64,000 bases of DNA. Source: Brenneria corticis. Lineage in GTDB: Bacteria; Pseudomonadota; Gammaproteobacteria; Enterobacterales; Enterobacteriaceae. How positions within the stretch are numbered: the first letter of the stretch is position 1; the number at the start of each line of letters is the position of its first letter. The DNA is taken from contig NZ_KZ819073.1 in NCBI RefSeq assembly GCF_003115855.1, positions 274,858 through 338,857 of the forward strand. Direction: 5' to 3'. Below the pieces are notes generated by a model, which saw only the letters and a program-made list of their open reading frames with translations, did no database searches and was not told the origin of the DNA. Below, piece after piece: positions 16,971-26,322 of the stretch. A program made the position numbers and the translations under genes.

Positions 16971-18875
16971 TCACTCGCTTTCGATGCCGGGGGGCGCCGG
17001 GGGCGCGCTCGGTAATTCTGTATTGTTATCGCCCAACATGATGTGGTCAAGGATCTGCCGGGTGATGGTGCCGACCGTCGGGCCTGCGCCGCCGTTTTCC
17101 AGGATGATCGACATCGCCACCTTGGGACTGCTGTAGGGCGCGAAAGCCACCATCAGCTTATGGTCGCGCAGATGTTCGGCGATCTTGTGCGCGTTGTAGG
17201 TTTCATTCTCTTTCAGACCGTAAACCTGCGCGGTGCCGGATTTGGCCGCAATCTTGTAAGGCGCATCGTCAAAGCTTTTATGGGCGGTGCCGTTCGGGCG
17301 GTTGGCCACGCCGTACATCCCGTCTTTGGCGATCTCCCAGAATCCGGAATGAATATCGCCAATTTGCTGATGCTCCGTTTGACGGTACGGAATAATCGTC
17401 CCGTTCTCTCTGGTGCTGTGGAGCAGATGGGGCGTTTTTACCTGCCCGTCGTTAATCAGGGTGACCAGCGCCTTGTTCATCTGAATCGGCGTCGCCGTCC
17501 AATAGCCTTGCCCGATGCCGACCGGAATGGTGTCGCCCTGATACCAGGGTTTCTTAAAGCGCTTGAGTTTCCATTCGCGCGTCGGCATATTGCCGGCGCT
17601 CTCTTCGGAGATATCGATACCGCTCTTCTCGCCGTAACCGAATTTACTCATCCATTCGGATAAACGATCGATACCCATGTCATAGGCGACCTGATAGAAA
17701 AAGGTATCCGCCGACTCTTCCAGCGACTTGGTCAGATTAAGACGGCCGTGGCCCCATCTTTTCCAGTCGCGAAAACGCTTCTCCGAGCCAGGCAACTGCC
17801 ACCATCCCGGATCGAACAGGGTGGTGTTGGTGGTGATGACGCCGGCGGTCAGGGCCGAAACGGCGATATAGGGCTTGACGGTCGAGGCCGGCGGATAAAT
17901 CCCCTGGGTCGCCCGATTGATCAGCGGGCGGTTGGCGTCATTGCGCAGCCGGTTGTACTCTTTGCTGGATATGCCGTCGACGAACAGGTTGGGGTCGTAG
18001 CTGGGGGTGGAGACCAGCGCCAGAATGCCGCCGTCGCGCGGGTCGGTGACGATCACCGCCGCGCGGCTGCCTTCCAGCAGTTTTTCGATATAAATCTGCA
18101 GGTTCAGGTCGAGCGTCAGATAAATATCTCTTCCCGCCTGCGGCGGCTGTTCGTGGAGCTGGCGGATCACCCGCCCGCGATTATTGACCTCGACTTCTTC
18201 ATAGCCGGGTTTGCCGTGCAGCAAATCCTCATAATGGCGTTCGATCCCCAATTTGCCGATATCGTGGGTGGCGGCGTAGTCGGCGATTTTCTCTTCTTTG
18301 TTCAGCCGTTCGATATCTTTATCGTTAATTTTCGACACATAGCCGATCACGTGGGTCAGTGCGGAGCCGTAAGGGTAATAGCGACGCTGATAGCCTTTGA
18401 CCTCCACGCCGGGGAAACGGTATTGGTTAACGGCGAAGCGGGCGACCTGCGTATCGTCCAGGCCGGTTTTGACCGGAATAGAGGTAAAGCGGCGCGAGCG
18501 CTTGCGCTCTTTTTCAAAGCTTTCCAGATCGTCATCGGTCAGATCGATAATGGGTTTCAGCGCCGTCAGCGTTTCCTGCAGGTTATCCACTTTTTCCGGC
18601 ACCAGCTCCAGCTGATAGATCGTCCGGTTCAGCGCCAGCGGGATACCGTTGCGGTCGTAGATAATGCCGCGGCTGGGGGCGATAGGCACCAGTTTGATGC
18701 GGTTTTCATTGGAGCGGGTGCGGTAGTCATCGAAGCGTAAAATTTGCAGATGATAGAGATTGGCGATCAACACGCCGGAAAGCAGCAAAATGCCCAAAAA
18801 CGCCACTAAAGCGCGACGCACGAACAGGGCGGACTCGGCCGTATAATCACGAAAGGGTTTGCGTTCTATTTTCAT
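16971..18875 (-). CDS. mrdA: Penicillin-binding protein 2 (elongation transpeptidase)
   Basis: 634 residues, against 633 in E. coli. It has one N-terminal membrane anchor (ALVAFLGILLLSGVLIANLY), a pedestal domain and a transpeptidase domain with STVK (in YPPASTVKPY), SADT and KSGTAQ. It crosslinks lateral-wall peptidoglycan with RodA. The residue before the active serine is Ala, where E. coli has Gly; this is minor. It follows rlmH in the order rsfS-rlmH-mrdA-mrdB. Confidence 0.97.
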   Translation of the reverse strand: MKIERKPFRDYTAESALFVRRALVAFLGILLLSGVLIANLYHLQILRFDDYRTRSNENRIKLVPIAPSRGIIYDRNGIPLALNRTIYQLELVPEKVDNLQETLTALKPIIDLTDDDLESFEKERKRSRRFTSIPVKTGLDDTQVARFAVNQYRFPGVEVKGYQRRYYPYGSALTHVIGYVSKINDKDIERLNKEEKIADYAATHDIGKLGIERHYEDLLHGKPGYEEVEVNNRGRVIRQLHEQPPQAGRDIYLTLDLNLQIYIEKLLEGSRAAVIVTDPRDGGILALVSTPSYDPNLFVDGISSKEYNRLRNDANRPLINRATQGIYPPASTVKPYIAVSALTAGVITTNTTLFDPGWWQLPGSEKRFRDWKRWGHGRLNLTKSLEESADTFFYQVAYDMGIDRLSEWMSKFGYGEKSGIDISEESAGNMPTREWKLKRFKKPWYQGDTIPVGIGQGYWTATPIQMNKALVTLINDGQVKTPHLLHSTRENGTIIPYRQTEHQQIGDIHSGFWEIAKDGMYGVANRPNGTAHKSFDDAPYKIAAKSGTAQVYGLKENETYNAHKIAEHLRDHKLMVAFAPYSSPKVAMSIILENGGAGPTVGTITRQILDHIMLGDNNTELPSAPPAPPGIESE

Positions 18876-18910
18876 CCTGCGATTTATTTCACGTATTTCA
18901 TCGTATCGGC

Positions 18911-19381
18911 TTACTCCCGATGGTAAGGATGATTAGTGGTAATGCTCCAGGCCCGGTACAGGCTTTCCGCCACCAGCACGCGCACCAGCGGATGAGGCAG
19001 CGTCAGGGGCGAGAGCGACCAGCTCTGTTCCGCCGCGGCTTTGCACTCCGGCGCCAGTCCTTCCGGGCCGCCGATCAGCAGGCTGACGTCGCGTCCGTCC
19101 TGTTTCCAGCGTTCCAACTGCTGCGCCAGCTGCGGCGTTTCCCACTGCGTGCCGGGAATATCCAGCGTAACGATTCGGTTGCCTTTTCCCACGGCCGCCA
19201 GCATCTGTTCGCCTTCACGTTCAAGAATGCGTTTGATATCCGCGTTCTTGCCCCGCTTGCCGGCGGGGATTTCCGTCAGCTCGAATGGCATATCCTTGGG
19301 AAAGCGGCGCAGGTAATCGGTGAAACCCGTCTGCACCCAGTCAGGCATTTTGGTGCCGACGGCGACCAGTTGCAGTCTCAT
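18911..19381 (-). CDS. rlmH: 23S rRNA pseudouridine-1915 N3-methyltransferase
   Basis: 156 residues, about the E. coli length. A SPOUT-fold enzyme that methylates pseudouridine 1915 of 23S rRNA in 70S ribosomes. LLIGGPEGLAPECKAAA is the SAM-binding knot and SLSPLTLPHPLVRVLVAESLYRA the conserved C-terminus. It starts one base after rsfS ends, so the two are cotranslated. Confidence 0.97.
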   Translation of the reverse strand: MRLQLVAVGTKMPDWVQTGFTDYLRRFPKDMPFELTEIPAGKRGKNADIKRILEREGEQMLAAVGKGNRIVTLDIPGTQWETPQLAQQLERWKQDGRDVSLLIGGPEGLAPECKAAAEQSWSLSPLTLPHPLVRVLVAESLYRAWSITTNHPYHRE

Positions 19382-19382
19382 G

Positions 19383-19700
19383 CTAGCCCCAAAGCTTTTC
19401 CAGTTCGTATAGCTGGCGGCTCTCTTCCTGCATCACATGGACCATCACCTCGCCCAGATCGACCACCACCCAGTCGGCGACGTTTTCGCCTTCCACGCCG
19501 AACGGAATCAGTCCGGCGGCGCGCGACGCCTGTACCACATGGTCGGCAATGGAGGCGACGTGGCGGGTGGAGGTGCCGGTACAGATAATCATATAGTCGG
19601 TGATGCTGGATTTACCCTGCACGTTCAGCGCAACGATATCCTGACCTTTTAAATCGTCTATCTTGTCAATAACGAAATCTTGGAGTACTTGGCCTTGCAA
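19383..19700 (-). CDS. rsfS: Ribosomal silencing factor RsfS
   Basis: 105 residues when started at the TTG at 19700 (LQGQVLQDFVIDKIDDLKGQ), the same length as E. coli, and a GAGGGGG ribosome site lies just upstream. An ATG at 19724 would add eight residues and cover that site, so I prefer the TTG. RsfS binds uL14 and blocks subunit joining when nutrients are scarce. GTSTRHVASIADHVV and ADWVVVDLGEVMVHVM are typical. Confidence 0.93.
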   Translation of the reverse strand: MQGQVLQDFVIDKIDDLKGQDIVALNVQGKSSITDYMIICTGTSTRHVASIADHVVQASRAAGLIPFGVEGENVADWVVVDLGEVMVHVMQEESRQLYELEKLWG

Positions 19701-19869
19701 AGGTTCCCCCTCGGTAGTTTCCATCGGCGGTTGATGGGCGCGTATGGCGCTAAAGATCTAAAAAAGACCGTTTTTCGCTGCCTATTTGCAGATATTAACG
19801 GTTTTTGCGGTAATTGAAACCAGCGGCGGAGTATATCACGCGCTTGTGATGAGTGGTATAAAGCTGTGG

Positions 19870-20559
19870 CTAGCGGTATAGCCCGCGCTCGTCGACGTAG
19901 CGCAGCACCGCCGGGGGCAGCAAATCGTCGCAGTCGAGACCCTGTTGCCGCCGTTGGCGTATTTCCGTTGCTGAAATGGTCACCTGCGGGGTATCGGCTA
20001 AAAAGATCAGCCCCTGGGGCCGTTGATGCAGGGCGCGGGCGTCCCGCGTCAGGTGGTCGTCCAGCCACTGCTGCAGCGCCGGAGTGGAAAGGGCGGAGCC
20101 GTAGCCCGGACGAGCGCAAACCAGCAGGTGGCAGACGCCGAGAATATCTTGCCAGCGGTGCCATTGATGCAGCGTCTGCAGCGAATCCTGGCCGATAATA
20201 AACGCCAGCGGCGCGGCGCTTCCCTTTTCGGCGCGCAGCGCTTCCAGCGTATCGATGGTATACGACGGTTGCCGGCGCTGCAGCTCCCGGTCGTCCACGG
20301 TGAACAGAGGTTGGTCTTCAATCGCCAGTTGCGCCATTCGCAGCCGCTGTTGCGGGCTGGCTTCGGGCTGCGGCCGATGGGGAGGAACATTATTCGGCAG
20401 TAAAACGATGCGCTTTAATCCGACGATTTTCGCCAGCGCGCTAACGGGCCGCAGGTGCCCGTAATGGATGGGATCAAAGGTCCCGCCGAAAAACGCGGTC
20501 AGCGTCGCGGGGCCGGCGGGTTTGATGACATCGGTTGGCGTGGTCGAACTAGTCAACAT
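19870..20559 (-). CDS. nadD: Nicotinate-mononucleotide adenylyltransferase
   Basis: 229 residues. It adenylates nicotinate mononucleotide in NAD synthesis. The nucleotidyltransferase motif FGGTFDPIHYGHL and the C-terminal ISATEIRQRRQQG are intact. The first 17 or so residues are not part of the conserved domain, so a later start is possible, but the ATG at 20559 overlaps the holA stop region by 11 bases in the usual holA-nadD arrangement. Confidence 0.94.
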   Translation of the reverse strand: MLTSSTTPTDVIKPAGPATLTAFFGGTFDPIHYGHLRPVSALAKIVGLKRIVLLPNNVPPHRPQPEASPQQRLRMAQLAIEDQPLFTVDDRELQRRQPSYTIDTLEALRAEKGSAAPLAFIIGQDSLQTLHQWHRWQDILGVCHLLVCARPGYGSALSTPALQQWLDDHLTRDARALHQRPQGLIFLADTPQVTISATEIRQRRQQGLDCDDLLPPAVLRYVDERGLYR

Positions 20560-21583
20560 CTAACAGGCTCTCTGGCAGGTTTTTACCGCACAATATCATG
20601 GCGAGCGTTTCCAGCTCCGACCAGACGGGCTGACCATAATTCTGTTTCAGGGTAATTTCCAGTTTCGCCAGCAGGCTGATGGCCTGGCGCAGCTGCGCCA
20701 TGGTTAACCGTTGCAGCACCTGGGTTAACAGGTCGCGGCGATTTTGCCAGACTTTATGCTGATCGAAGAGCGTACGCAACGGCGCGTTGGCCATTTTCCG
20801 CTTCAGCGTCAGCAGCAACAGCAGTTCGCGCTGTAGGGTGCGCAGTAGAATGACGGGTTCGCAATCTTCCTGCCTGAGCTGGTGCAGGATATGCCAGGCG
20901 CGTTTGCTTTTGCCCGCCAGTAAGGCATCCAGCCAGTGAAACGGAGTAAAGTGCGCGGCGTCGCTGACCGCCTGCTCAACCCGGGGCAGGGTGAGTTTGC
21001 CGTCGGGATAAAGCAGCGCCAGCCGTTCCAGCGCCTGGGTTAAGGCCAGCAGGTTGCCCTCATAGCAGTAGCAGATAAGCTGGCCCGCCGGTTCGTCCAG
21101 CGTCAGTTTCATCGATTTGGCGCGGTTGGCCACCCAGCGCGGCAGCTGCGCCTGCTCCGGGGTCAGGCAGTTCACATAGGCGCCGTCCTGCGGCAACGCC
21201 TTGAACCAGGCGCTGTTTTCCTGCGCCTTGCTCAGCTTGTTGCCGCGCAGCATCAGTAAAATATCGGGGTGCAGCAAACCGGAAAGCTTGACCAGATTTT
21301 CTGCCATCGCCGCATTCGGGCCGTTTTCAGGCAATGTCAGCAATAGCGTCTGGCGGGTGGCGAACAGGCTAAGCGCCTGACAGGTGCCGAAGATCGCATC
21401 CCAGTCGGTGTGAACATCCAGCGTGAAGCTGAAGTGTTCGCTGAATGCCTGCTGCTGAGCCGCGTGGCGAATAGCGTCCAGGCTTTCCTGCAGCAGCAGG
21501 GGGTCGTTACCGCAGATCAGATAACAGGCGCGCAGCCCCTCATGGAGCTGCGCGGCGAGCTGTTCCGGGTAAAGCCGTATCAT
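20549..21583 (-). CDS. holA: DNA polymerase III delta subunit
   Basis: 344 residues, near the E. coli length of 343. Delta opens the beta sliding clamp within the clamp loader. It starts MIRLYPEQLAAQL and has the family segments ICGNDPLLLQES and AHFTPFHWLDALLAGKSKRA. It overlaps lptE by four bases (ATGA) and nadD by 11, so lptE-holA-nadD are coupled. Confidence 0.96.
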   Translation of the reverse strand: MIRLYPEQLAAQLHEGLRACYLICGNDPLLLQESLDAIRHAAQQQAFSEHFSFTLDVHTDWDAIFGTCQALSLFATRQTLLLTLPENGPNAAMAENLVKLSGLLHPDILLMLRGNKLSKAQENSAWFKALPQDGAYVNCLTPEQAQLPRWVANRAKSMKLTLDEPAGQLICYCYEGNLLALTQALERLALLYPDGKLTLPRVEQAVSDAAHFTPFHWLDALLAGKSKRAWHILHQLRQEDCEPVILLRTLQRELLLLLTLKRKMANAPLRTLFDQHKVWQNRRDLLTQVLQRLTMAQLRQAISLLAKLEITLKQNYGQPVWSELETLAMILCGKNLPESLLDVD

Positions 21584-22137
21584 GGACGCGCGGGCGACGG
21601 AGTAACGGCGGTCGCGGTGCTCTGCTGCCGCTCGGCGGCCTCTTTGCCGTTGACGGTAAGCAGTTTACGCACCAACTGCTGCGCCGCCTGCTCGCGCATT
21701 TCCTGGCGGATGATATCCTGCTCGGCGTCTTTCGCCAGCGCGGTTAACGGGTTATCGAAGAAGGTGCGGAATACCGTCACGCTAAGCGGATGGATATCTT
21801 CATCCGGCATCAGCACCTGCGCTCGGAGCGTCAATACCATTTGGTATTCGGCGGTTTTCCCGTCCTGGAAAATCGAGACGGTATCCTTCGTTTCCGATGT
21901 GTTCAGCAGCCGCAATGACGGAATATCCTGCCGGGCGGCGTCATCAACGATTTCCACGTCGCTGAGGCGCAACTGCTCGCGCACCGCGCGGGTTAACGGG
22001 CCGTAGGGGTCGCTGCTGTCCAGCACCAGCTTCTGTAGCTGCTCAGGCACCTGTGTGGTGCCGCGCAGATGGTAACCGCAGCCGGCGGTGAGTAACACCG
22101 CCAGCCCCAGCAACAACGTGAATAGACGATGTCGCAC
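21580..22137 (-). CDS. lptE: LPS-assembly lipoprotein LptE
   Basis: 185 residues. A signal peptide with lipobox LTAGC precedes GYHLRGTTQVPEQLQKLVL. LptE plugs the LptD barrel and helps insert lipopolysaccharide into the outer membrane. The C-terminus is rich in Ala, Thr and Pro. It lies 14 bases after leuS, the usual leuS-lptE-holA order. Confidence 0.96.
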   Translation of the reverse strand: MRHRLFTLLLGLAVLLTAGCGYHLRGTTQVPEQLQKLVLDSSDPYGPLTRAVREQLRLSDVEIVDDAARQDIPSLRLLNTSETKDTVSIFQDGKTAEYQMVLTLRAQVLMPDEDIHPLSVTVFRTFFDNPLTALAKDAEQDIIRQEMREQAAQQLVRKLLTVNGKEAAERQQSTATAVTPSPARP

Positions 22138-22151
22138 AGATCCTCCTTGCC

Positions 22152-24734
22152 TTAACCCACAACCAGGTTAAGCAGTTTGCCAGGGACATAAATCACTTTA
22201 CGCACAGTGACGCCGTCCAGGTATTTCGCCACCAGAGGTTCCTGGACGGCGCGCTCGCGCACTTGATCCTGACCGGCATCGGCGGCGACGGTGATTTTAC
22301 CGCGTACCTTGCCGTTAACCTGAATCACCACCAGTTTGGAGTCTTCCACCATGGCGCTTTCATCGGCGACCGGCCACGGCGCGGTATCGATATCGCCTTC
22401 GCCCTGCAATGCCTGCCACAGTATAAAGCAAACGTGCGGGGTGAACGGATAAAGCATACGCACCACCGCCAGCAGGGTTTCCTGCGTCAGGGCGCGATCC
22501 TGCGCGCTTTCCTGCGGCGTCTTGGCCAGCTTGTTCATCAGCTCCATAATGGCGGCGATGGCGGTGTTAAAGGTCTGGCGACGGCCGATATCATCGGTCA
22601 CCTTGGCGATGGTTTTATGCAGATCGCGACGCAGCGCTTTCTGATCTTCCGTCAGGGACGCCACATCCAGCGCCGCAACCGGGCCTTTCGCCGTATGGTC
22701 GAAGGCCTGCTTCCAGACGCGCTTCAGGAAGCGGTTCGCCCCTTCAACCCCGGACTCCTGCCATTCCAGCGTCATTTCCGCCGGGGAGGCGAACATCATA
22801 AACAGACGGACGGTATCCGCGCCATATTTTTCAACCATCACCTGCGGGTCGATGCCGTTGTTCTTGGACTTCGACATTTTACTCATACCCGCATAGACAA
22901 CTTCGCGGCCTGCGTTGTCGATAGCCTTGACGATGCGGCCTTTCTCATCGCGCTCGACGGTGACGTCCGCCGGGGAAACCCAGATGCGCTCGCCGTTATC
23001 GCCGGGGTAATAGAAGGCGTCCGCCAGCACCATGCCCTGGCACAGCAGGCGTTTGGCCGGTTCGTCGGAGTTGACCAGACCGGCGTCGCGCATCAGCTTG
23101 TGGAAGAAGCGGAAGTACATCAGGTGCATGATGGCGTGTTCGATGCCGCCGACATACTGATCCACCGGCAGCCAGTAGTTGGCCGCGGCGGGGTCCAGCA
23201 TGCCCTTGTCGTACTGCGGGCAGGTGTAGCGCGCGTAGTACCAGGACGACTCCATAAAGGTGTCGAAGGTATCGGTTTCACGCAGCGCAGGCCGGCCGTT
23301 GACGGTGGTTTTCGCCCACTCGGGGTTGGCTTTCAGCGGGCTGGTGATGCCGTCCATCACCACGTCTTCCGGCAGCACCACCGGCAGTTGATCTTCCGGC
23401 GTCGGGATCACGGTGCCGTCTTCCAGCGTAATCATGGGAATGGGCGCGCCCCAGTAGCGCTGACGGGAAACGCCCCAGTCGCGCAGGCGGTAGTTGACTT
23501 TACGCTCGCCGATGCCCAGCGCGACCAGCTTATCGGCAATGGCGTTGAAGGCGGTTTCAAAATCCATACCGTCGAACTCGCCGGAGTTGAACAGACGGCC
23601 TTTTTCGGTCATCGCCTGCGCCGACAGGTCGGGTTCGCCGCCGTCGCCGTTGAGGATAACCGGTTTAATGGTCAATCCGTATTTAGCGGCGAACTCCCAG
23701 TCGCGCTGATCGTGTCCCGGCACCGCCATTACGGCGCCGGTGCCGTAATCCATCAGTACGAAATTCGCCGCCCAGATCGCCACCTTTTCGCCGTTCAGCG
23801 GATGAATGGCATACAGTCCGGTGGACATGCCCTTCTTCTCCATGGTGGCCATATCCGCTTCGGCCACTTTGGTATTGCGGCATTCGTCGATAAAGTCGGC
23901 CAGCGCCGGGTTATTGGCGGCGGCCTGCTGCGCCAGCGGGTGGCCGGCGGCGACGGCGACGTAGGTCACGCCCATAAAGGTGTCGGGGCGGGTGGTATAG
24001 ACGCTCAGTTTCTCCTGGCTGTCGGCCACGTCAAAGGTGATTTCAACCCCTTCGGAACGGCCAATCCAGTTGCGCTGCATGGTTTTGACCTGTTCGGGCC
24101 AGCTTTCCAGCGTATCCAGATCGTTGAGCAGCTGATCGGCATAGGCGGTGATTTTGATAAACCACTGCGGAATTTCCTTGCGCTCGACTTTGCTGTCGCA
24201 GCGCCAGCAGCAGCCGTCGATGACCTGTTCGTTGGCCAGCACGGTCTGATCGTTCGGACACCAGTTCACCGCGGAGGTTTTTTTGTAGACCAGGCCTTTT
24301 TCATACAGTTTGGTGAAGAACCACTGTTCCCAGCGATAGTAGTCGGGTTTACAGGTGGCGACTTCGCGATCCCAGTCGTAGCCGAAGCCCAACAGCTTCA
24401 ACTGGTTTTTCATATATTCGATATTGGCGTAAGTCCAGGGGGCGGGGGCGGTGTTGTTTTTAACCGCCGCGCCTTCGGCGGGCAGGCCGAACGCATCCCA
24501 GCCGATCGGCTGCAGAACGTTTTTCCCCAGCATGCGTTGATAGCGGGAGATCACGTCGCCGATGGTGTAATTACGAACGTGTCCCATATGTAGACGGCCA
24601 GAAGGGTAGGGCAGCATGGAAAGGCAGTAATACTTTTCCTTGCCAGGTTCTTCGGTCACTTTGAATGTCTGCTTTTCTTGCCAGTGAAGCTGGACGTGCG
24701 CTTCTATCTCTTCTGGGCGGTATTGCTCTTGCAT
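22152..24734 (-). CDS. leuS: Leucyl-tRNA synthetase
   Basis: 860 residues from MQEQYRPEEIEAHVQ, exactly the E. coli length. The longer frame to 24815 is upstream noise. The class I signatures are PSGRLHMGHVRNY (HIGH) and KMSKSKNNG (KMSKS). A CP1 editing domain lies between them (TTRPDTFMGVTY). It charges tRNA-Leu and removes misactivated amino acids. It is probably the first gene of the leuS-lptE-holA-nadD unit. Confidence 0.98.
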   Translation of the reverse strand: MQEQYRPEEIEAHVQLHWQEKQTFKVTEEPGKEKYYCLSMLPYPSGRLHMGHVRNYTIGDVISRYQRMLGKNVLQPIGWDAFGLPAEGAAVKNNTAPAPWTYANIEYMKNQLKLLGFGYDWDREVATCKPDYYRWEQWFFTKLYEKGLVYKKTSAVNWCPNDQTVLANEQVIDGCCWRCDSKVERKEIPQWFIKITAYADQLLNDLDTLESWPEQVKTMQRNWIGRSEGVEITFDVADSQEKLSVYTTRPDTFMGVTYVAVAAGHPLAQQAAANNPALADFIDECRNTKVAEADMATMEKKGMSTGLYAIHPLNGEKVAIWAANFVLMDYGTGAVMAVPGHDQRDWEFAAKYGLTIKPVILNGDGGEPDLSAQAMTEKGRLFNSGEFDGMDFETAFNAIADKLVALGIGERKVNYRLRDWGVSRQRYWGAPIPMITLEDGTVIPTPEDQLPVVLPEDVVMDGITSPLKANPEWAKTTVNGRPALRETDTFDTFMESSWYYARYTCPQYDKGMLDPAAANYWLPVDQYVGGIEHAIMHLMYFRFFHKLMRDAGLVNSDEPAKRLLCQGMVLADAFYYPGDNGERIWVSPADVTVERDEKGRIVKAIDNAGREVVYAGMSKMSKSKNNGIDPQVMVEKYGADTVRLFMMFASPAEMTLEWQESGVEGANRFLKRVWKQAFDHTAKGPVAALDVASLTEDQKALRRDLHKTIAKVTDDIGRRQTFNTAIAAIMELMNKLAKTPQESAQDRALTQETLLAVVRMLYPFTPHVCFILWQALQGEGDIDTAPWPVADESAMVEDSKLVVIQVNGKVRGKITVAADAGQDQVRERAVQEPLVAKYLDGVTVRKVIYVPGKLLNLVVG

Positions 24735-25066
24735 GGCTGCCAGGGGTCCTATTAAGTCAAAGAAGAGCGACGCCGGTAGCGTGCTCCGATTCATAACAAA
24801 AGATCCGCATAGCATAGCTGATAAGCGAGTAAGGCAACAACACCCTGTTCCCGACGGAGGGATATTTCTGATCTGTGAGACGCAAACGGATGAAAATTAC
24901 TCAAATATGGCGGCCATCCCGGTAGTGGAGGAAAAATGGTCTAAAATAGAGGGGGATATAACCAATGGATTGTAAGGCGCGGGAAAGCTGTCCGCCCCGT
25001 CGGATGCAGTCAGACACCGAGAAAGCAGTGCGCATCGCATTTCAACCGGCATAGGCAGGAGGAAGC
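24735..25066. promoter_or_regulatory. Divergent intergenic region leuS / ybeL
   Basis: 332 bases between two divergent genes. A short plus-strand frame (24733-24975) has no recognisable product and partly overlaps the leuS start, so I do not call it. Promoters for both genes must lie here, but I could not pick clear -35/-10 pairs by eye. The ybeL ribosome site (AGGAGG) is at its right end. Confidence 0.4.
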
Positions 25067-25549
25067 ATGAGTAAAGTAGCCCGCTACTACCGCGAGTTAA
25101 TGGCTTTAGTGACGGCCCGGCTGAACAATGGCGAACGGGATATTGACGGTCTGGTGCAAAGGGCGCGGCAGACGTTGCAGGAAAGCTCGGAGCTGACGCA
25201 AAAAGAGATCGAGCAGGTGATTCAGGCCGTGCGTCGCGATCTGGAGGAGTTCGCCCGCAGCTACGGCGAGAGCCAGGATGAATTTACCGATAGCGTCTTT
25301 ATGCGGGTTATCAAGGAGAGCCTGTGGCAGGAACTGGCGGATATCACCGATAAAACCCAGCTGGAGTGGCGGGAAATCTTTAAGGATGTTAGTCGTCACG
25401 GGGTTTATCACAGCGGCGAGGTGGTGGGATTAGGCGATCTGGTATGTGAAAATTGCCATCACCATATCGCCTTTTATACGCCGGAAATTTTGCCGCTTTG
25501 CCCCAAATGCTCGCACGACCAGTTCCACCGTCAGCCGTTCCAGCCATGA
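25067..25549 (+). CDS. ybeL: YbeL, zinc-ribbon protein (DUF1451)
   Basis: 160 residues. An acidic, helical N-terminal part (KVARYYRELMALVTARLN) leads to a C-terminal zinc ribbon with CENC and CPKC pairs (VCENCHHHIAFYTPEILPLCPKC). It matches E. coli YbeL, whose role is unknown. It has a strong AGGAGG ribosome site. It is convergent with gltL. Confidence 0.94.
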   Translation: MSKVARYYRELMALVTARLNNGERDIDGLVQRARQTLQESSELTQKEIEQVIQAVRRDLEEFARSYGESQDEFTDSVFMRVIKESLWQELADITDKTQLEWREIFKDVSRHGVYHSGEVVGLGDLVCENCHHHIAFYTPEILPLCPKCSHDQFHRQPFQP

Positions 25550-25593
25550 GAGGTTGATGAAACAAGCGTGCCCGCAGGCACGCTTGCCGTACA

Positions 25594-26322
25594 TCAGTGC
25601 AGGATCTTCGCCAAAAAGTCTTTGGCGCGATCGGACTGCGGGTTGTTGAAGAAATCGTCTTTCGGGGTATCTTCGATAATTTTCCCTTCATCCATAAAAA
25701 TGACCCGGTGCGCCACCTTGCGGGCAAAACCCATTTCATGGGTCACCACCATCATGGTCATTCCTTCCTGCGCCAGCTCCACCATCACGTCCAGCACTTC
25801 GTTGATCATTTCCGGATCGAGCGCCGAGGTGGGTTCATCGAACAGCATGGCGATGGGGTCCATACAGAGCGCGCGGGCAATGGCGACGCGCTGCTGCTGA
25901 CCGCCGGAAAGCTGGCCTGGGTATTTATTGGCTTGTACCGACAGGCCGACGCGCTCCAGCAGCTTTTGCGCTTTCACCTTCGCTTCCTGACGATCCCGTT
26001 TCAGCACTTTTACCTGCGCCAGCGTCAGGTTTTCGATGATCGACAGATGCGGAAACAGTTCAAAATGCTGGAATACCATGCCGACTTTTGAGCGCAGCTG
26101 GGCCAGATTGGTCTTTTTATCGTTAACGATAATGCCGTTGACTTCGATTTCGCCTTTCTGGATCGGTTCCAGGCCGTTAACGGTTTTAATTAAGGTCGAT
26201 TTACCGGAGCCGGAAGGGCCGCAAACCACGACTACTTCACCTTTTTTCACTTCCGTGGAGCAGTCGGTTAGCACCTGAAATTGGCCATACCATTTAGAAA
26301 CATTTTTCAGGAAAATCATCAA
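25594..26322 (-). CDS. gltL: Glutamate/aspartate ABC transporter ATPase
   Basis: 242 residues. ABC ATPase with Walker A GPSGSGKST, signature LSGGQQQRVAIARAL and Walker B IAMLFDEPTSALDP. It powers the GltIJK import system. Its start overlaps the gltK stop by four bases; a second ATG at 26319 is equally possible and gives the E. coli length of 241. It is the last gene of gltIJKL. Confidence 0.97.
   Translation of the reverse strand: MMIFLKNVSKWYGQFQVLTDCSTEVKKGEVVVVCGPSGSGKSTLIKTVNGLEPIQKGEIEVNGIIVNDKKTNLAQLRSKVGMVFQHFELFPHLSIIENLTLAQVKVLKRDRQEAKVKAQKLLERVGLSVQANKYPGQLSGGQQQRVAIARALCMDPIAMLFDEPTSALDPEMINEVLDVMVELAQEGMTMMVVTHEMGFARKVAHRVIFMDEGKIIEDTPKDDFFNNPQSDRAKDFLAKILH

Noticed and set aside
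16971..18875. Ala for Gly before the active serine of PBP2 as a resistance change
   Set aside because: The SxxK, SxD and KSGT motifs are intact, and a single neighbouring residue gives no support for altered drug binding.
22263..24593. 776-codon plus-strand frame opposite leuS
   Set aside because: Antisense shadow of leuS, with the His/Gly/Val-rich composition typical of such frames.
24733..24975. 80-codon frame between leuS and ybeL
   Set aside because: It overlaps the leuS start, shows no recognisable product and lies where promoters are expected.
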